Positions 49,155 through 56,734 of a DNA stretch of 64,000 nt are shown in pieces. The stretch is taken from positions 1 to 64,000 of the forward strand of contig CAJFGA010000001.1 in NCBI GenBank assembly GCA_904374385.1. Direction: 5' to 3'. How positions within the stretch are numbered: position 1 is the stretch's first letter; each line of letters opens with the position of its first letter. The stretch comes from an uncultured Clostridia bacterium. Lineage in GTDB: Bacteria > Bacillota > Clostridia > Christensenellales > Borkfalkiaceae. The position numbers and the translations under genes are program-made. The notes below the pieces were generated by a model. That model was not told where the DNA came from and made no database searches. It saw only the letters and a list, made by a program, of their open reading frames with translations.

Positions 49155-49835
49155 CTATATTTCTTTCTGCGCGGCAAACAGATCCGGCCGTTTTGCGCGC
49201 GTGAGATTTTCCGACTGTTCACGCCGCCACTTGTCTATCTCCGCATGATTGCCGCTGCGCAAAACTTCGGGTACGGTCAGCCCCCTGTATTCCACGGGAC
49301 GGGTATACTGCGGGTATTCGAGCCTGTTTTCCGAAAAGCTTTCCTGCACCAAAGACGAAGTATTGATGACCCCGTCGACATATCGGCTGATACAGTCGGT
49401 TATGACCATGGCGGGAAGCTCCCCGCCCGTCAAAACGTAATCGCCAATGCTGATCTCTTCGTCGAAAAAGAGATCGAGGGCGCGCTGATCCACCCCTTCG
49501 TAATGCCCGCACAGCAAAATGAGGTGCTCATACGCCAAAAGTTCGAACACCTTCTGTTGACGGAAAGTTTCTCCCTTGGGAGACATATAAATGCGCCGAG
49601 CCCGATGCGCGGAATCGAGCGCCTCTACCGCGGAGCCGATTGGCTGCGCCGTCATCACCATGCCCGCACCGCCGCCGAAGGGATAATCGTCGCACTTCAA
49701 GTGCTTGTCTTCGGTATAGTCGCGGATGTTGACGATATTGATCTCTATTTTGTTTTCTTTTCTCGCCCGCCCCAAAATACTCGCCGAAAGGGGCGCAAAC
49801 ATTTCGGGAAAAAGCGTAAGTATATCGATGCGCAT
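49155..49835 (-). CDS. trmD: tRNA (guanine-N1)-methyltransferase TrmD
   Basis: MRIDILTLFPEMFAPLSASILGRA; DDYPFGGGAGMVM; LLCGHYEGVDQRALDLFFDEEISIGDYVLTGGELPAMVI. Confidence 0.97.
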   Translation of the reverse strand: MRIDILTLFPEMFAPLSASILGRARKENKIEINIVNIRDYTEDKHLKCDDYPFGGGAGMVMTAQPIGSAVEALDSAHRARRIYMSPKGETFRQQKVFELLAYEHLILLCGHYEGVDQRALDLFFDEEISIGDYVLTGGELPAMVITDCISRYVDGVINTSSLVQESFSENRLEYPQYTRPVEYRGLTVPEVLRSGNHAEIDKWRREQSENLTRAKRPDLFAAQKEI

Positions 49836-49838
49836 AAT

Positions 49839-50342
49839 TTACTGCTCCGCAAAAACTTCAAAAAAGCGCTTTTCGTTTACGGTCAACTTTTTATTTTCAA
49901 TATCCACGTCCAATATAACGCCGTCGGCAGCGGGGAACATGCCCTCTTTATCGCCGTCTTTCAGCACATATATATCCGTATGCGCGGGCAGGATATCCGC
50001 GATCTCGCCGAGATGCACGCCCTTTTCCGTGACGACGGTACAGCCGATCAGATCGACGATATAATACCGCCCCTCTTCCAACGCGGGCGCGTCGGCGCGG
50101 AGCGCCGCGACCTCTTTTCCGCGCAGAAGTTCCGCCGCGTCCCTGTCCGCCACCCCCGAAAGGGCGAGGAATGCCGCCTGCGCGTCCGTGCGGCAGGCGA
50201 GCACTTTATATTCCTTTCCGCCGATATATACCCTTTTAAAATGGTGCATATCCGCCGCGTCGTCCAATAAGGGTTTGACCTTTACTTCGCCGCGGATGCC
50301 CTGCGGTTTTAAAATTTCGCCTATGACGATGGTTTCGGGCAT
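49839..50342 (-). CDS. rimM: Ribosome maturation factor RimM
   Basis: IVIGEILKPQGIRGEVKVKPLLDD; YYIVDLIGCTVVTEKGVHLGEIADIL. Confidence 0.94.
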   Translation of the reverse strand: MPETIVIGEILKPQGIRGEVKVKPLLDDAADMHHFKRVYIGGKEYKVLACRTDAQAAFLALSGVADRDAAELLRGKEVAALRADAPALEEGRYYIVDLIGCTVVTEKGVHLGEIADILPAHTDIYVLKDGDKEGMFPAADGVILDVDIENKKLTVNEKRFFEVFAEQ

Positions 50343-50376
50343 AGTTATTCTCCCTATAAGAAAAGAAGCGGAAATA

Positions 50377-50622
50377 TTATTCCGCTTTTGCCTTTTCCTT
50401 GATCTCGATATTGTATTTTTTTCCTTCCTTCGCGGATGCGCAGCGCACGAGCGTACGCAGAGCCTTCGCGATCTTGCCCTGTTTGCCGATGACCTTTCCC
50501 ATATCCGACTCTTCGAGAAGGACGACGATTTCAGTCGCCTTTTCCGTCTCGTTCACCTGATATTCGATCTCGTCCTTATGTTCGGCAAACTGCTCGACGA
50601 CGTATTTTACCAAATCCAGCAT
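50377..50622 (-). CDS. khpA: KH-domain RNA-binding protein KhpA
   Basis: MLDLVKYVVEQFAEHKDEIEYQV...DMGKVIGKQGKIAKALRTLVRCAS. Confidence 0.93.
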   Translation of the reverse strand: MLDLVKYVVEQFAEHKDEIEYQVNETEKATEIVVLLEESDMGKVIGKQGKIAKALRTLVRCASAKEGKKYNIEIKEKAKAE

Positions 50623-50640
50623 TTTCCGCACCCCTCAGAA

Positions 50641-50934
50641 TTACTTTTTCTTTCTCGTTTTGGTTCTCGGGGCGGAAAGCTTTTCGCTCTTTTCGATGAC
50701 ACCCTGGCGGATCAAGAGAGTTTTGACCGTTTCGGTCGGCTGCACGCCCTTGGAGAGCCAATCTTTTGCCTTTGCTTCGTCAATGACGATCTCTTCGGGC
50801 TGGCTGGTGGGGTTGTAGTGACCGACTTTGTCGATATATTCCCCGTCGCGCGCCTTTCTGGAATCGACCACAACGATACGATAGAAGGGAGATTTTTTGT
50901 CGCCCAGCCTCGTAAGTCTCATTTTAACTGCCAT
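50641..50934 (-). CDS. rpsP: 30S ribosomal protein S16
   Basis: MAVKMRLTRLGDKKSPFYRIVVVDSRKARDGEYIDKVGHYNP. Confidence 0.98.
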   Translation of the reverse strand: MAVKMRLTRLGDKKSPFYRIVVVDSRKARDGEYIDKVGHYNPTSQPEEIVIDEAKAKDWLSKGVQPTETVKTLLIRQGVIEKSEKLSAPRTKTRKKK

Positions 50935-51010
50935 GATAATAACTCCTTTTTAATAAAAACAAAATTTTTGCGCGAGGGAACAAACGCTCCCGCGCCCTTT
51001 TACCTTTGCT

Positions 51011-51039
51011 ATTATATCGAATAAAACAGCACCTGTCAA
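51011..51039 (-). promoter_or_regulatory. Consensus promoter of rpsP operon (TTGACA-17-TATAAT); -35 lies inside hairpin arm
   Basis: Minus strand TTGACA GGTGCTGTTTTATTCGA TATAAT. Confidence 0.88.
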
Positions 51040-51060
51040 GCATTTTTGCTTGACAGGTGC
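51029..51060. terminator. Terminator-like hairpin GCACCTGTCAAGCA-aaaa-TGCTTGACAGGTGC
   Basis: Perfect 14-bp inverted repeat, followed on the minus strand by TGTTTTATT, directly after the 51068-51430 gene. Confidence 0.75.
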
Positions 51061-51067
51061 GTAAAAT

Positions 51068-51430
51068 TTACCATTCGCGCCACTCTTCGGTTATATCCCC
51101 GTCGTGTTCCTGCAATCCGAACGCTACCGCGACAGTTTGGATAAACTCGGCAATCACTTCCCGCTCGTCCGTTTCGATGAGCGCATAATCCGTCTTTTTG
51201 TTCAACCGATTCAGTGCCAGAACAGCCTTTTCGACTTCCGCCATAATAGCCCCGTCGGTCGGCGCGGTAATTTTACTCAAATGACTCAGATAAGTTTGCA
51301 GTATCTTTTTGCATCTGCGTATATGCCTCGGTGAATAGCCGCAATCGTCGCCGTCACTTTTACATTCCCGCGCATAAGAATACATCGACTCCTCGATATC
51401 GTCGATTTGTTTTCGGAAATCCTTTTCCAT
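51068..51430 (-). CDS. Hypothetical protein, 120 aa
   Basis: MEKDFRKQIDDIEESMYSYARECKSDGDDCGYSPRHIRRCKKIL...; no family recognised. Confidence 0.6.
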   Translation of the reverse strand: MEKDFRKQIDDIEESMYSYARECKSDGDDCGYSPRHIRRCKKILQTYLSHLSKITAPTDGAIMAEVEKAVLALNRLNKKTDYALIETDEREVIAEFIQTVAVAFGLQEHDGDITEEWREW

Positions 51431-51504
51431 AATCCCCCTCTTTCGTATAAACTTTATTCCCAATAAAAATATTGGTCGACATCGATACTATTCTTCCATT
51501 CGCA

Positions 51505-52821
51505 TTACCGCATAAACGGCAAACGCTTTCCGTTTTTGAGCTGCTTCATCATGAGTTTTGTCTGTTCAAACTGTTTTAAGAGCTGATTTACGTCCTGCAC
51601 GCTCGTACCCGAACCTGCCGCGATGCGCTTTTTGCGGGAAGAGTTGATGATTTCCGGCTTGTCGCGCTCCTTTTTCGTCATAGAAAGGATGATGGCCTTG
51701 ATCCGCTCCATCTTCTTTTCGTCAAAGTCGCTCTCCTTGATTTTAAGTTTGCTCATGCCGGGCATCATGCCGAGCACCTGCGACGCGCCGCCCATCTTTT
51801 TGAGGGATTCAAACTGATCGAGATAATCTTCTAAGGTGAAAGATGCGTCGCGCATCTTTTTTTCCAGCTTTTTCGCCTGTTCTTCGGTGACGGCTTCCTG
51901 CGCCTTTTCGATGAGGGAAAGAACGTCGCCCATGCCCAAAATGCGCGAAGCCATGCGGTCCGGATAGAAGGGTTCAAGGTCGGTCAGCTTTTCTCCCACG
52001 CCGATGAATTTGATGGGTTTGCCCGTGACCGCCTTGATGGAAAGGCAGGCGCCGCCGCGGGTGTCGCCGTCCAGCTTGGTAAGGATCACACCCGTAACGT
52101 CCAGCCGCTTATTGAAGGTTTCGGCCACGTTTACCGCGTCCTGCCCCGTCATGGAGTCGACGGTGAGCAGTATCTCGTTCGGGTGCACCTCGTTTTTGAT
52201 GTTTTCCAGCTCCTGCATGAGCGCATCGTCGATATGCAGTCGCCCCGCCGTGTCGATGATGACGGTGTCGTACCCCATCGAACGGGCGTACTCGATGCCC
52301 TGCTTCGCCGTTTTGACAGGATTTTGGGTGCCCTTTTCGAACACTTCCGCCCCCGCCTTGCCGCCCACGACCTGCAGCTGGTTGATCGACGCGGGGCGGT
52401 AAATGTCGCCCGCGACCAAAAGCGGTTTTTTGCCCTGTTTTTTGAGGAGCACGGCGAGCTTGCCGCACAGCGTCGTCTTGCCAGCGCCCTGCAAACCGCA
52501 CATCATGATGACCGTCGGCGGCTTATCCGCAACTTCCAGTTTGGCGTTCGTAGAGCCCATGAGCGCGCACAGTTCTTCATTGACGATTTTGATGACCTGT
52601 TGGGTGGGATTCAGGCTCTTTAATATTTCCTGTCCCACCGCCTTTTCGGACACGTCGGCGATAAATTTTTTGGCGACGAAGATATTTACGTCCGCTTCCA
52701 GCAGGGCAATGCGCACCTCGCGCATTGCGCCCTTGATTTCAAGCTCGGTCAGTTTTCCGTGCTTGGTCAATTTTGAAAAGATATGATTCAGCCTCTCGGA
52801 GAGGGAAGAAAATAATGCCAC
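51505..52821 (-). CDS. ffh: Signal recognition particle protein Ffh
   Basis: MCGLQGAGKTTLCGKLAVLLKKQGKKPLLVAGDIYRPASINQLQVV; VILTKLDGDTRGGACLSI; C-terminal M domain. Confidence 0.98.
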   Translation of the reverse strand: MALFSSLSERLNHIFSKLTKHGKLTELEIKGAMREVRIALLEADVNIFVAKKFIADVSEKAVGQEILKSLNPTQQVIKIVNEELCALMGSTNAKLEVADKPPTVIMMCGLQGAGKTTLCGKLAVLLKKQGKKPLLVAGDIYRPASINQLQVVGGKAGAEVFEKGTQNPVKTAKQGIEYARSMGYDTVIIDTAGRLHIDDALMQELENIKNEVHPNEILLTVDSMTGQDAVNVAETFNKRLDVTGVILTKLDGDTRGGACLSIKAVTGKPIKFIGVGEKLTDLEPFYPDRMASRILGMGDVLSLIEKAQEAVTEEQAKKLEKKMRDASFTLEDYLDQFESLKKMGGASQVLGMMPGMSKLKIKESDFDEKKMERIKAIILSMTKKERDKPEIINSSRKKRIAAGSGTSVQDVNQLLKQFEQTKLMMKQLKNGKRLPFMR

Positions 52822-52841
52822 CTTGTTACCCCTTTTTTATT

Positions 52842-53177
52842 TTAGCGCGCCGCCCCGTTTCCTTGCAGCGCCGCCGCTATTTTTTCCGTTTCGGCGGCAA
52901 GATCCGGATGCCGCGCCGAAAATTCCGCCAACCGCCTGCCCGCCTCTTCCGCCGCCGACGCCATGCGCTGCACATGCAGTTTTTCCTCATATTCGTCCAA
53001 CAGCGCGCGGGTTTTGGCGAGCGTATCGGATACGCTCTGTTTGGAAATGCCCTTCTGTTCGGCAATTTCCGTGAGCGAAAGATCGCACATGTAATACAAT
53101 TCGCACACTTCGCGCTGATGCGCCGTCAAAAGCGCGCCGTACGCGTCGAAGAGCTGCAAATACTTCAAATCTTTCAT
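52842..53177 (-). CDS. ylxM: YlxM/UPF0122 family SRP-associated HTH protein
   Basis: YLQLFDAYGALLTAHQREVCELYYMCDLSLTEIAEQKGISKQSVSDTLAKTRALLDEYEEKL; upstream of ffh. Confidence 0.9.
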   Translation of the reverse strand: MKDLKYLQLFDAYGALLTAHQREVCELYYMCDLSLTEIAEQKGISKQSVSDTLAKTRALLDEYEEKLHVQRMASAAEEAGRRLAEFSARHPDLAAETEKIAAALQGNGAAR

Positions 53178-53232
53178 GGCAATATTATATCGGAATCGAA
53201 GGTTCCTGTCGAGCGTTTTTGCGCGGTCTGTA

Positions 53233-53988
53233 TTAAATATCGTCTGCGGCGCTCTCGATCTTTTGTACGAGTTTTCCGTTCTTTTTCCCTTCAAAGGAGC
53301 GCAACGCTTCCAGCTCTTCGCCGGAAAGATCGACCGTGAACATCCTTTCGTGCGAAACCGTATCCAAAATGCAGCGCTCTCCTTTAAACACGGCGAAGTC
53401 CTCGTAAAAGAGCGCGATGATCGAATCGAAAAAGACATAGCCGAAATCGTGCGAAAAGTCCTCTTTATAAGCGGGCAGCTCCGCCAAGGAAGAATTTAAA
53501 AACGCCTGCCGCACTTCATCGGTCAGCGCAAAATCGCACTCTTCGTGCAAAACGCTGGTATACCCGAACGTGACGCGCGGGGAGAGCGACTGATGAAAGC
53601 GCAATAGTTTTTTCGGCGTATATTGAAAATCTACAGCGACATGATACCCTCTGCGCACATGGCGCAACATTTCCCGTTCCTGTTTTATGATATCGTTGCA
53701 GTAGGAAACAAAGTCCTCTTTGGTCGGCACGCCCCCGAAAAATTTGATCGCTCTTTCGGAGAGGGGCGTGACGCCCTCCTCGTACTCTTCCGCCTTCTTG
53801 CGGTATTCCTCGATGGTTTTGCGGTGCCCTTCCTCTCTCTCGCGAAACGCCGCCTGCAAGTCGCTCATTTTCAGCGGCCGCAACAGAGAACGGGTAGAAC
53901 ACTTTGCACGGTCTCCGACCGTGATAGCAAAGCGCATGACGGCATTCCTTTCGGCGGGCGTAAAACCCTGCTCCATGTCAAGCTGCAA
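53233..53988 (-). CDS. Hypothetical protein, 251 aa
   Basis: Continuous ORF with no recognised family; within ftsY-ffh interval. Confidence 0.65.
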   Translation of the reverse strand: MQLDMEQGFTPAERNAVMRFAITVGDRAKCSTRSLLRPLKMSDLQAAFREREEGHRKTIEEYRKKAEEYEEGVTPLSERAIKFFGGVPTKEDFVSYCNDIIKQEREMLRHVRRGYHVAVDFQYTPKKLLRFHQSLSPRVTFGYTSVLHEECDFALTDEVRQAFLNSSLAELPAYKEDFSHDFGYVFFDSIIALFYEDFAVFKGERCILDTVSHERMFTVDLSGEELEALRSFEGKKNGKLVQKIESAADDI

Positions 53989-54002
53989 TTTCCTTTTCCC
54001 CC

Positions 54003-54749
54003 TTATTTCTCATCTTCTTCCTGCTGCCCGTCGGCGCCGCGGCCGCCCTTTCGGCGCGTGCGCAAAGCCTGCAGGCGCGCTTTGCCCTTTTCCGAAAGCC
54101 CGCGGAGCATATCCATCACGGAAGCGCCCGCAAACGGAAACAAAAATTTGCGCTTTTGCCTGCGCTCCGCGCGCATTTCATTGAGAGCTGCTTTGAGTTC
54201 TTCGTAATGCACCGCCGCCTTGATCTGCTGTGCCGCCTTGCGGATTTTGAGCGATACCTCAAAGCTGATACATAAGTCGACAAAAAAGATGCCGAAAAAT
54301 GCGCCGATCGCAAAGATCATCCAAACATTGCCCGCCGCCCATACCGCCGCCGTATGAAAGGGTTCAAACAGTAAATAGACGAATACCGCCGCAATGACGC
54401 CCCAAAATACGGAAAAGAGCGGACAAATGATGCCCTTTATGTTGCCCCAGCGCGCGGAATAGTCCCACAATTTGATCTTCATGCACTTGATAAAGATCAA
54501 GCCCGTGACATATTCAAGCAGCGTCAGCGCGACAAACAAAAGCAGTACGAGCGCCCATCGCGGCAGCGGTATCAAACATGCGCCGTACAAAAGCAGGGTG
54601 CCGCACCCGTACATCGGCAGATAAGGGCCGTTCAAAAAGCCCGGGTTGATCCACTTTTTCGTGCTGAAAAAGCGGCGGAAAAACAGTTCGATGACCCAGC
54701 CCCCGACGGAACCGAGCATAAAGAGAAACGCGAGCCGAAAAAAGATCAT
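54003..54749 (-). CDS. Putative ABC-transporter type IV (CmpB-like) membrane protein
   Basis: MLGSVGGWVIELFFRRFFSTKKWINPGFLNGPYLPMYGCGTLLLY...KLWDYSARWGNIKGIICPLFSVFWG. Confidence 0.82.
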   Translation of the reverse strand: MIFFRLAFLFMLGSVGGWVIELFFRRFFSTKKWINPGFLNGPYLPMYGCGTLLLYGACLIPLPRWALVLLLFVALTLLEYVTGLIFIKCMKIKLWDYSARWGNIKGIICPLFSVFWGVIAAVFVYLLFEPFHTAAVWAAGNVWMIFAIGAFFGIFFVDLCISFEVSLKIRKAAQQIKAAVHYEELKAALNEMRAERRQKRKFLFPFAGASVMDMLRGLSEKGKARLQALRTRRKGGRGADGQQEEDEK

Positions 54750-54768
54750 ACCCGTTGCCCCCTGCGCT

Positions 54769-55665
54769 TTATATGATCCCTTCGGTAAATTCTTCCGCGT
54801 CGAAAAGCTGCAGATCGTCTATCTTTTCCCCGGTGCCGACAAACACGACGGGGATCTTCAGCTCGCCGCACAGAGAAACGACAAAGCCTCCTTTTGCCGT
54901 GCCGTCCAGCTTGGTCAGCACGATGCCGTCCAACTCGACCGCCTCGTCGAAAAGGCGCGCCTGCGACATCGCGTTTTGCCCCGTCGTCGCATCCAAAACC
55001 AAAAACTTATAAAAGTGCGCTTCGGGATAATCGCGCTCGACCACGCGGTTCATCTTTTTCAGCTCTTCCATCAAATTCGCCTTGACGTGCAGGCGGCCCG
55101 CCGTGTCGACGATGACGACGTCCGTCTTTTTCGCCTTTGCGGAAGAGATGGCGTCAAATACGACCGCGGAGGGATCGCTCCCCTCCTCGTGCTTGACGAT
55201 TCGCACTTTTGCCCTGTCTGCCCAAACGGAGAGCTGGTCCGCCGCCGCCGCGCGGAAGGTATCCGCCGCCGCTACGGTGACGCTCTTTTTTTCTTTTACG
55301 AAATAATTGGCGAGTTTGCCGATGGTCGTCGTTTTGCCCACGCCGTTTACGCCGACGAGCATAATGACGGCGGGATACTCGATTTCTGGCACTTCCGCCT
55401 CGCAGAGGGTATCTTCGATGACATCCTTTAAAAGGTTGACGACAAATTCTTTGTCTTTCAGTTTTTCCGCCTTTGCCTCGGCGCGGATCTGATCGATAAT
55501 ATCCTCAGCCGTCGCGACGGAGATATCCGCGGAAATCAGGATCTCCTCCAACTCGTCGTAAAATTCCTCTCCCAGTTTATTTTTCGCAAACAGTGCGGAG
55601 AGTTTAGACGAGATATTGTCCTTCGTCTTTTTGAGTGCACCGATGATCTTTCCGAAAATTCCCAT
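54769..55665 (-). CDS. ftsY: Signal recognition particle receptor FtsY
   Basis: MLVGVNGVGKTTTIGKLANYFVKEKKSVTVAAADTFRAAAADQL; VLTKLDGTAKGGFVVSL. Confidence 0.98.
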   Translation of the reverse strand: MGIFGKIIGALKKTKDNISSKLSALFAKNKLGEEFYDELEEILISADISVATAEDIIDQIRAEAKAEKLKDKEFVVNLLKDVIEDTLCEAEVPEIEYPAVIMLVGVNGVGKTTTIGKLANYFVKEKKSVTVAAADTFRAAAADQLSVWADRAKVRIVKHEEGSDPSAVVFDAISSAKAKKTDVVIVDTAGRLHVKANLMEELKKMNRVVERDYPEAHFYKFLVLDATTGQNAMSQARLFDEAVELDGIVLTKLDGTAKGGFVVSLCGELKIPVVFVGTGEKIDDLQLFDAEEFTEGII

Positions 55666-55745
55666 AAAAACTCCTTTCAAACGCTTTTTTCCGACAGAAC
55701 AGAGTGCCCGCCGTTCTTGCCCGCCGCGGCCGCGGACGGAAAAAC

Positions 55746-56684
55746 TTATGATTTTTGCGGGGGCGTGTTGCGCTCGTAAAACACTTTGCCGTCAAACCCC
55801 TGTATGCGCCGGTCCGTATCCGCCCGTTCCAGGCGCAGCTGCGCCCAGGCGCAATAGCGCTCGTTCGACTCGACGCCGAAATATCGTCTCCCCAATTTTT
55901 TGGCGGCGACCGCCGCCGTGCCCGAACCCAAAAAGGGATCGAACACGAGTTCGCCCCCGTTCGAGCTTGCCAAAATCAGTTTGGCGTACAGCTTTTCCGG
56001 CTTTTGCGCGGGGTGCTCCGTATTTTCGGGCATCGACCAAAAGGGAATGGTGATGTCATCCCAAAAATTAGAGGGGCAGGTATCGCGGTATTTTCCGCTT
56101 TCCCCTTCCTGCCAGTCTTTCGGCACGCCGTCTACCCGATAGGGCGCGACGACCCGCCTGCGCATTTTGACGGCGTCGAGATGAAAGGTGTATCCTTCGC
56201 CATTGACGGCAAACCAAATATCCTCCATCCCGTTTTTCCAATTGCGCATCGCGCCCCTGCCTTTTTCTCTCTGCCAGGTGATGCGGCTTTTGATCGTAAA
56301 AAATTCGGCGAGCACCCTGCCGATGATCAATCCGGAGCGCCAGTCGCAGCAGACATAAATGCTGCCGTTCTCCTTCAAGAGAGGCGCCGCAAGGGAGAGC
56401 CAGCGGCGGGTATACGCCTCGTACTCTCCTTCGTTCTTCCGCGTAAAAATGTCTCCGCCGTAGTTTTTGGTCAGGTTGTACGGGGGATCGGCGATGATCA
56501 GATCGGCAAAGCCGCGGGGCAGACGGGACATGACGGCAAACGAATCGCCGCAGGCGACGGTGTTTTCGATCTGCGCGATGCCGGACACAGGCGCGTCGAC
56601 GCGGATGCACCGCCCGAAGTACGCCGCCTCCTCTCGAGCAGAAATGCCGAGCGTTCTGTTTTTTGCCCCTTTTTCCCTTTCCAT
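55746..56684 (-). CDS. Site-specific DNA methyltransferase (beta-class motif order, DPPY)
   Basis: GDSFAVMSRLPRGFADLIIADPPYNLTKNYGG ... HPAQKPEKLYAKLILASSNGGELVFDPFLGSGTAAVAAKKLGRRYFGVE. Confidence 0.92.
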   Translation of the reverse strand: MEREKGAKNRTLGISAREEAAYFGRCIRVDAPVSGIAQIENTVACGDSFAVMSRLPRGFADLIIADPPYNLTKNYGGDIFTRKNEGEYEAYTRRWLSLAAPLLKENGSIYVCCDWRSGLIIGRVLAEFFTIKSRITWQREKGRGAMRNWKNGMEDIWFAVNGEGYTFHLDAVKMRRRVVAPYRVDGVPKDWQEGESGKYRDTCPSNFWDDITIPFWSMPENTEHPAQKPEKLYAKLILASSNGGELVFDPFLGSGTAAVAAKKLGRRYFGVESNERYCAWAQLRLERADTDRRIQGFDGKVFYERNTPPQKS

Positions 56685-56734
56685 AATGAACACCGTGCCG
56701 CCCGTGTATACGCGGGCGGCATTTCCTCTTTGCG

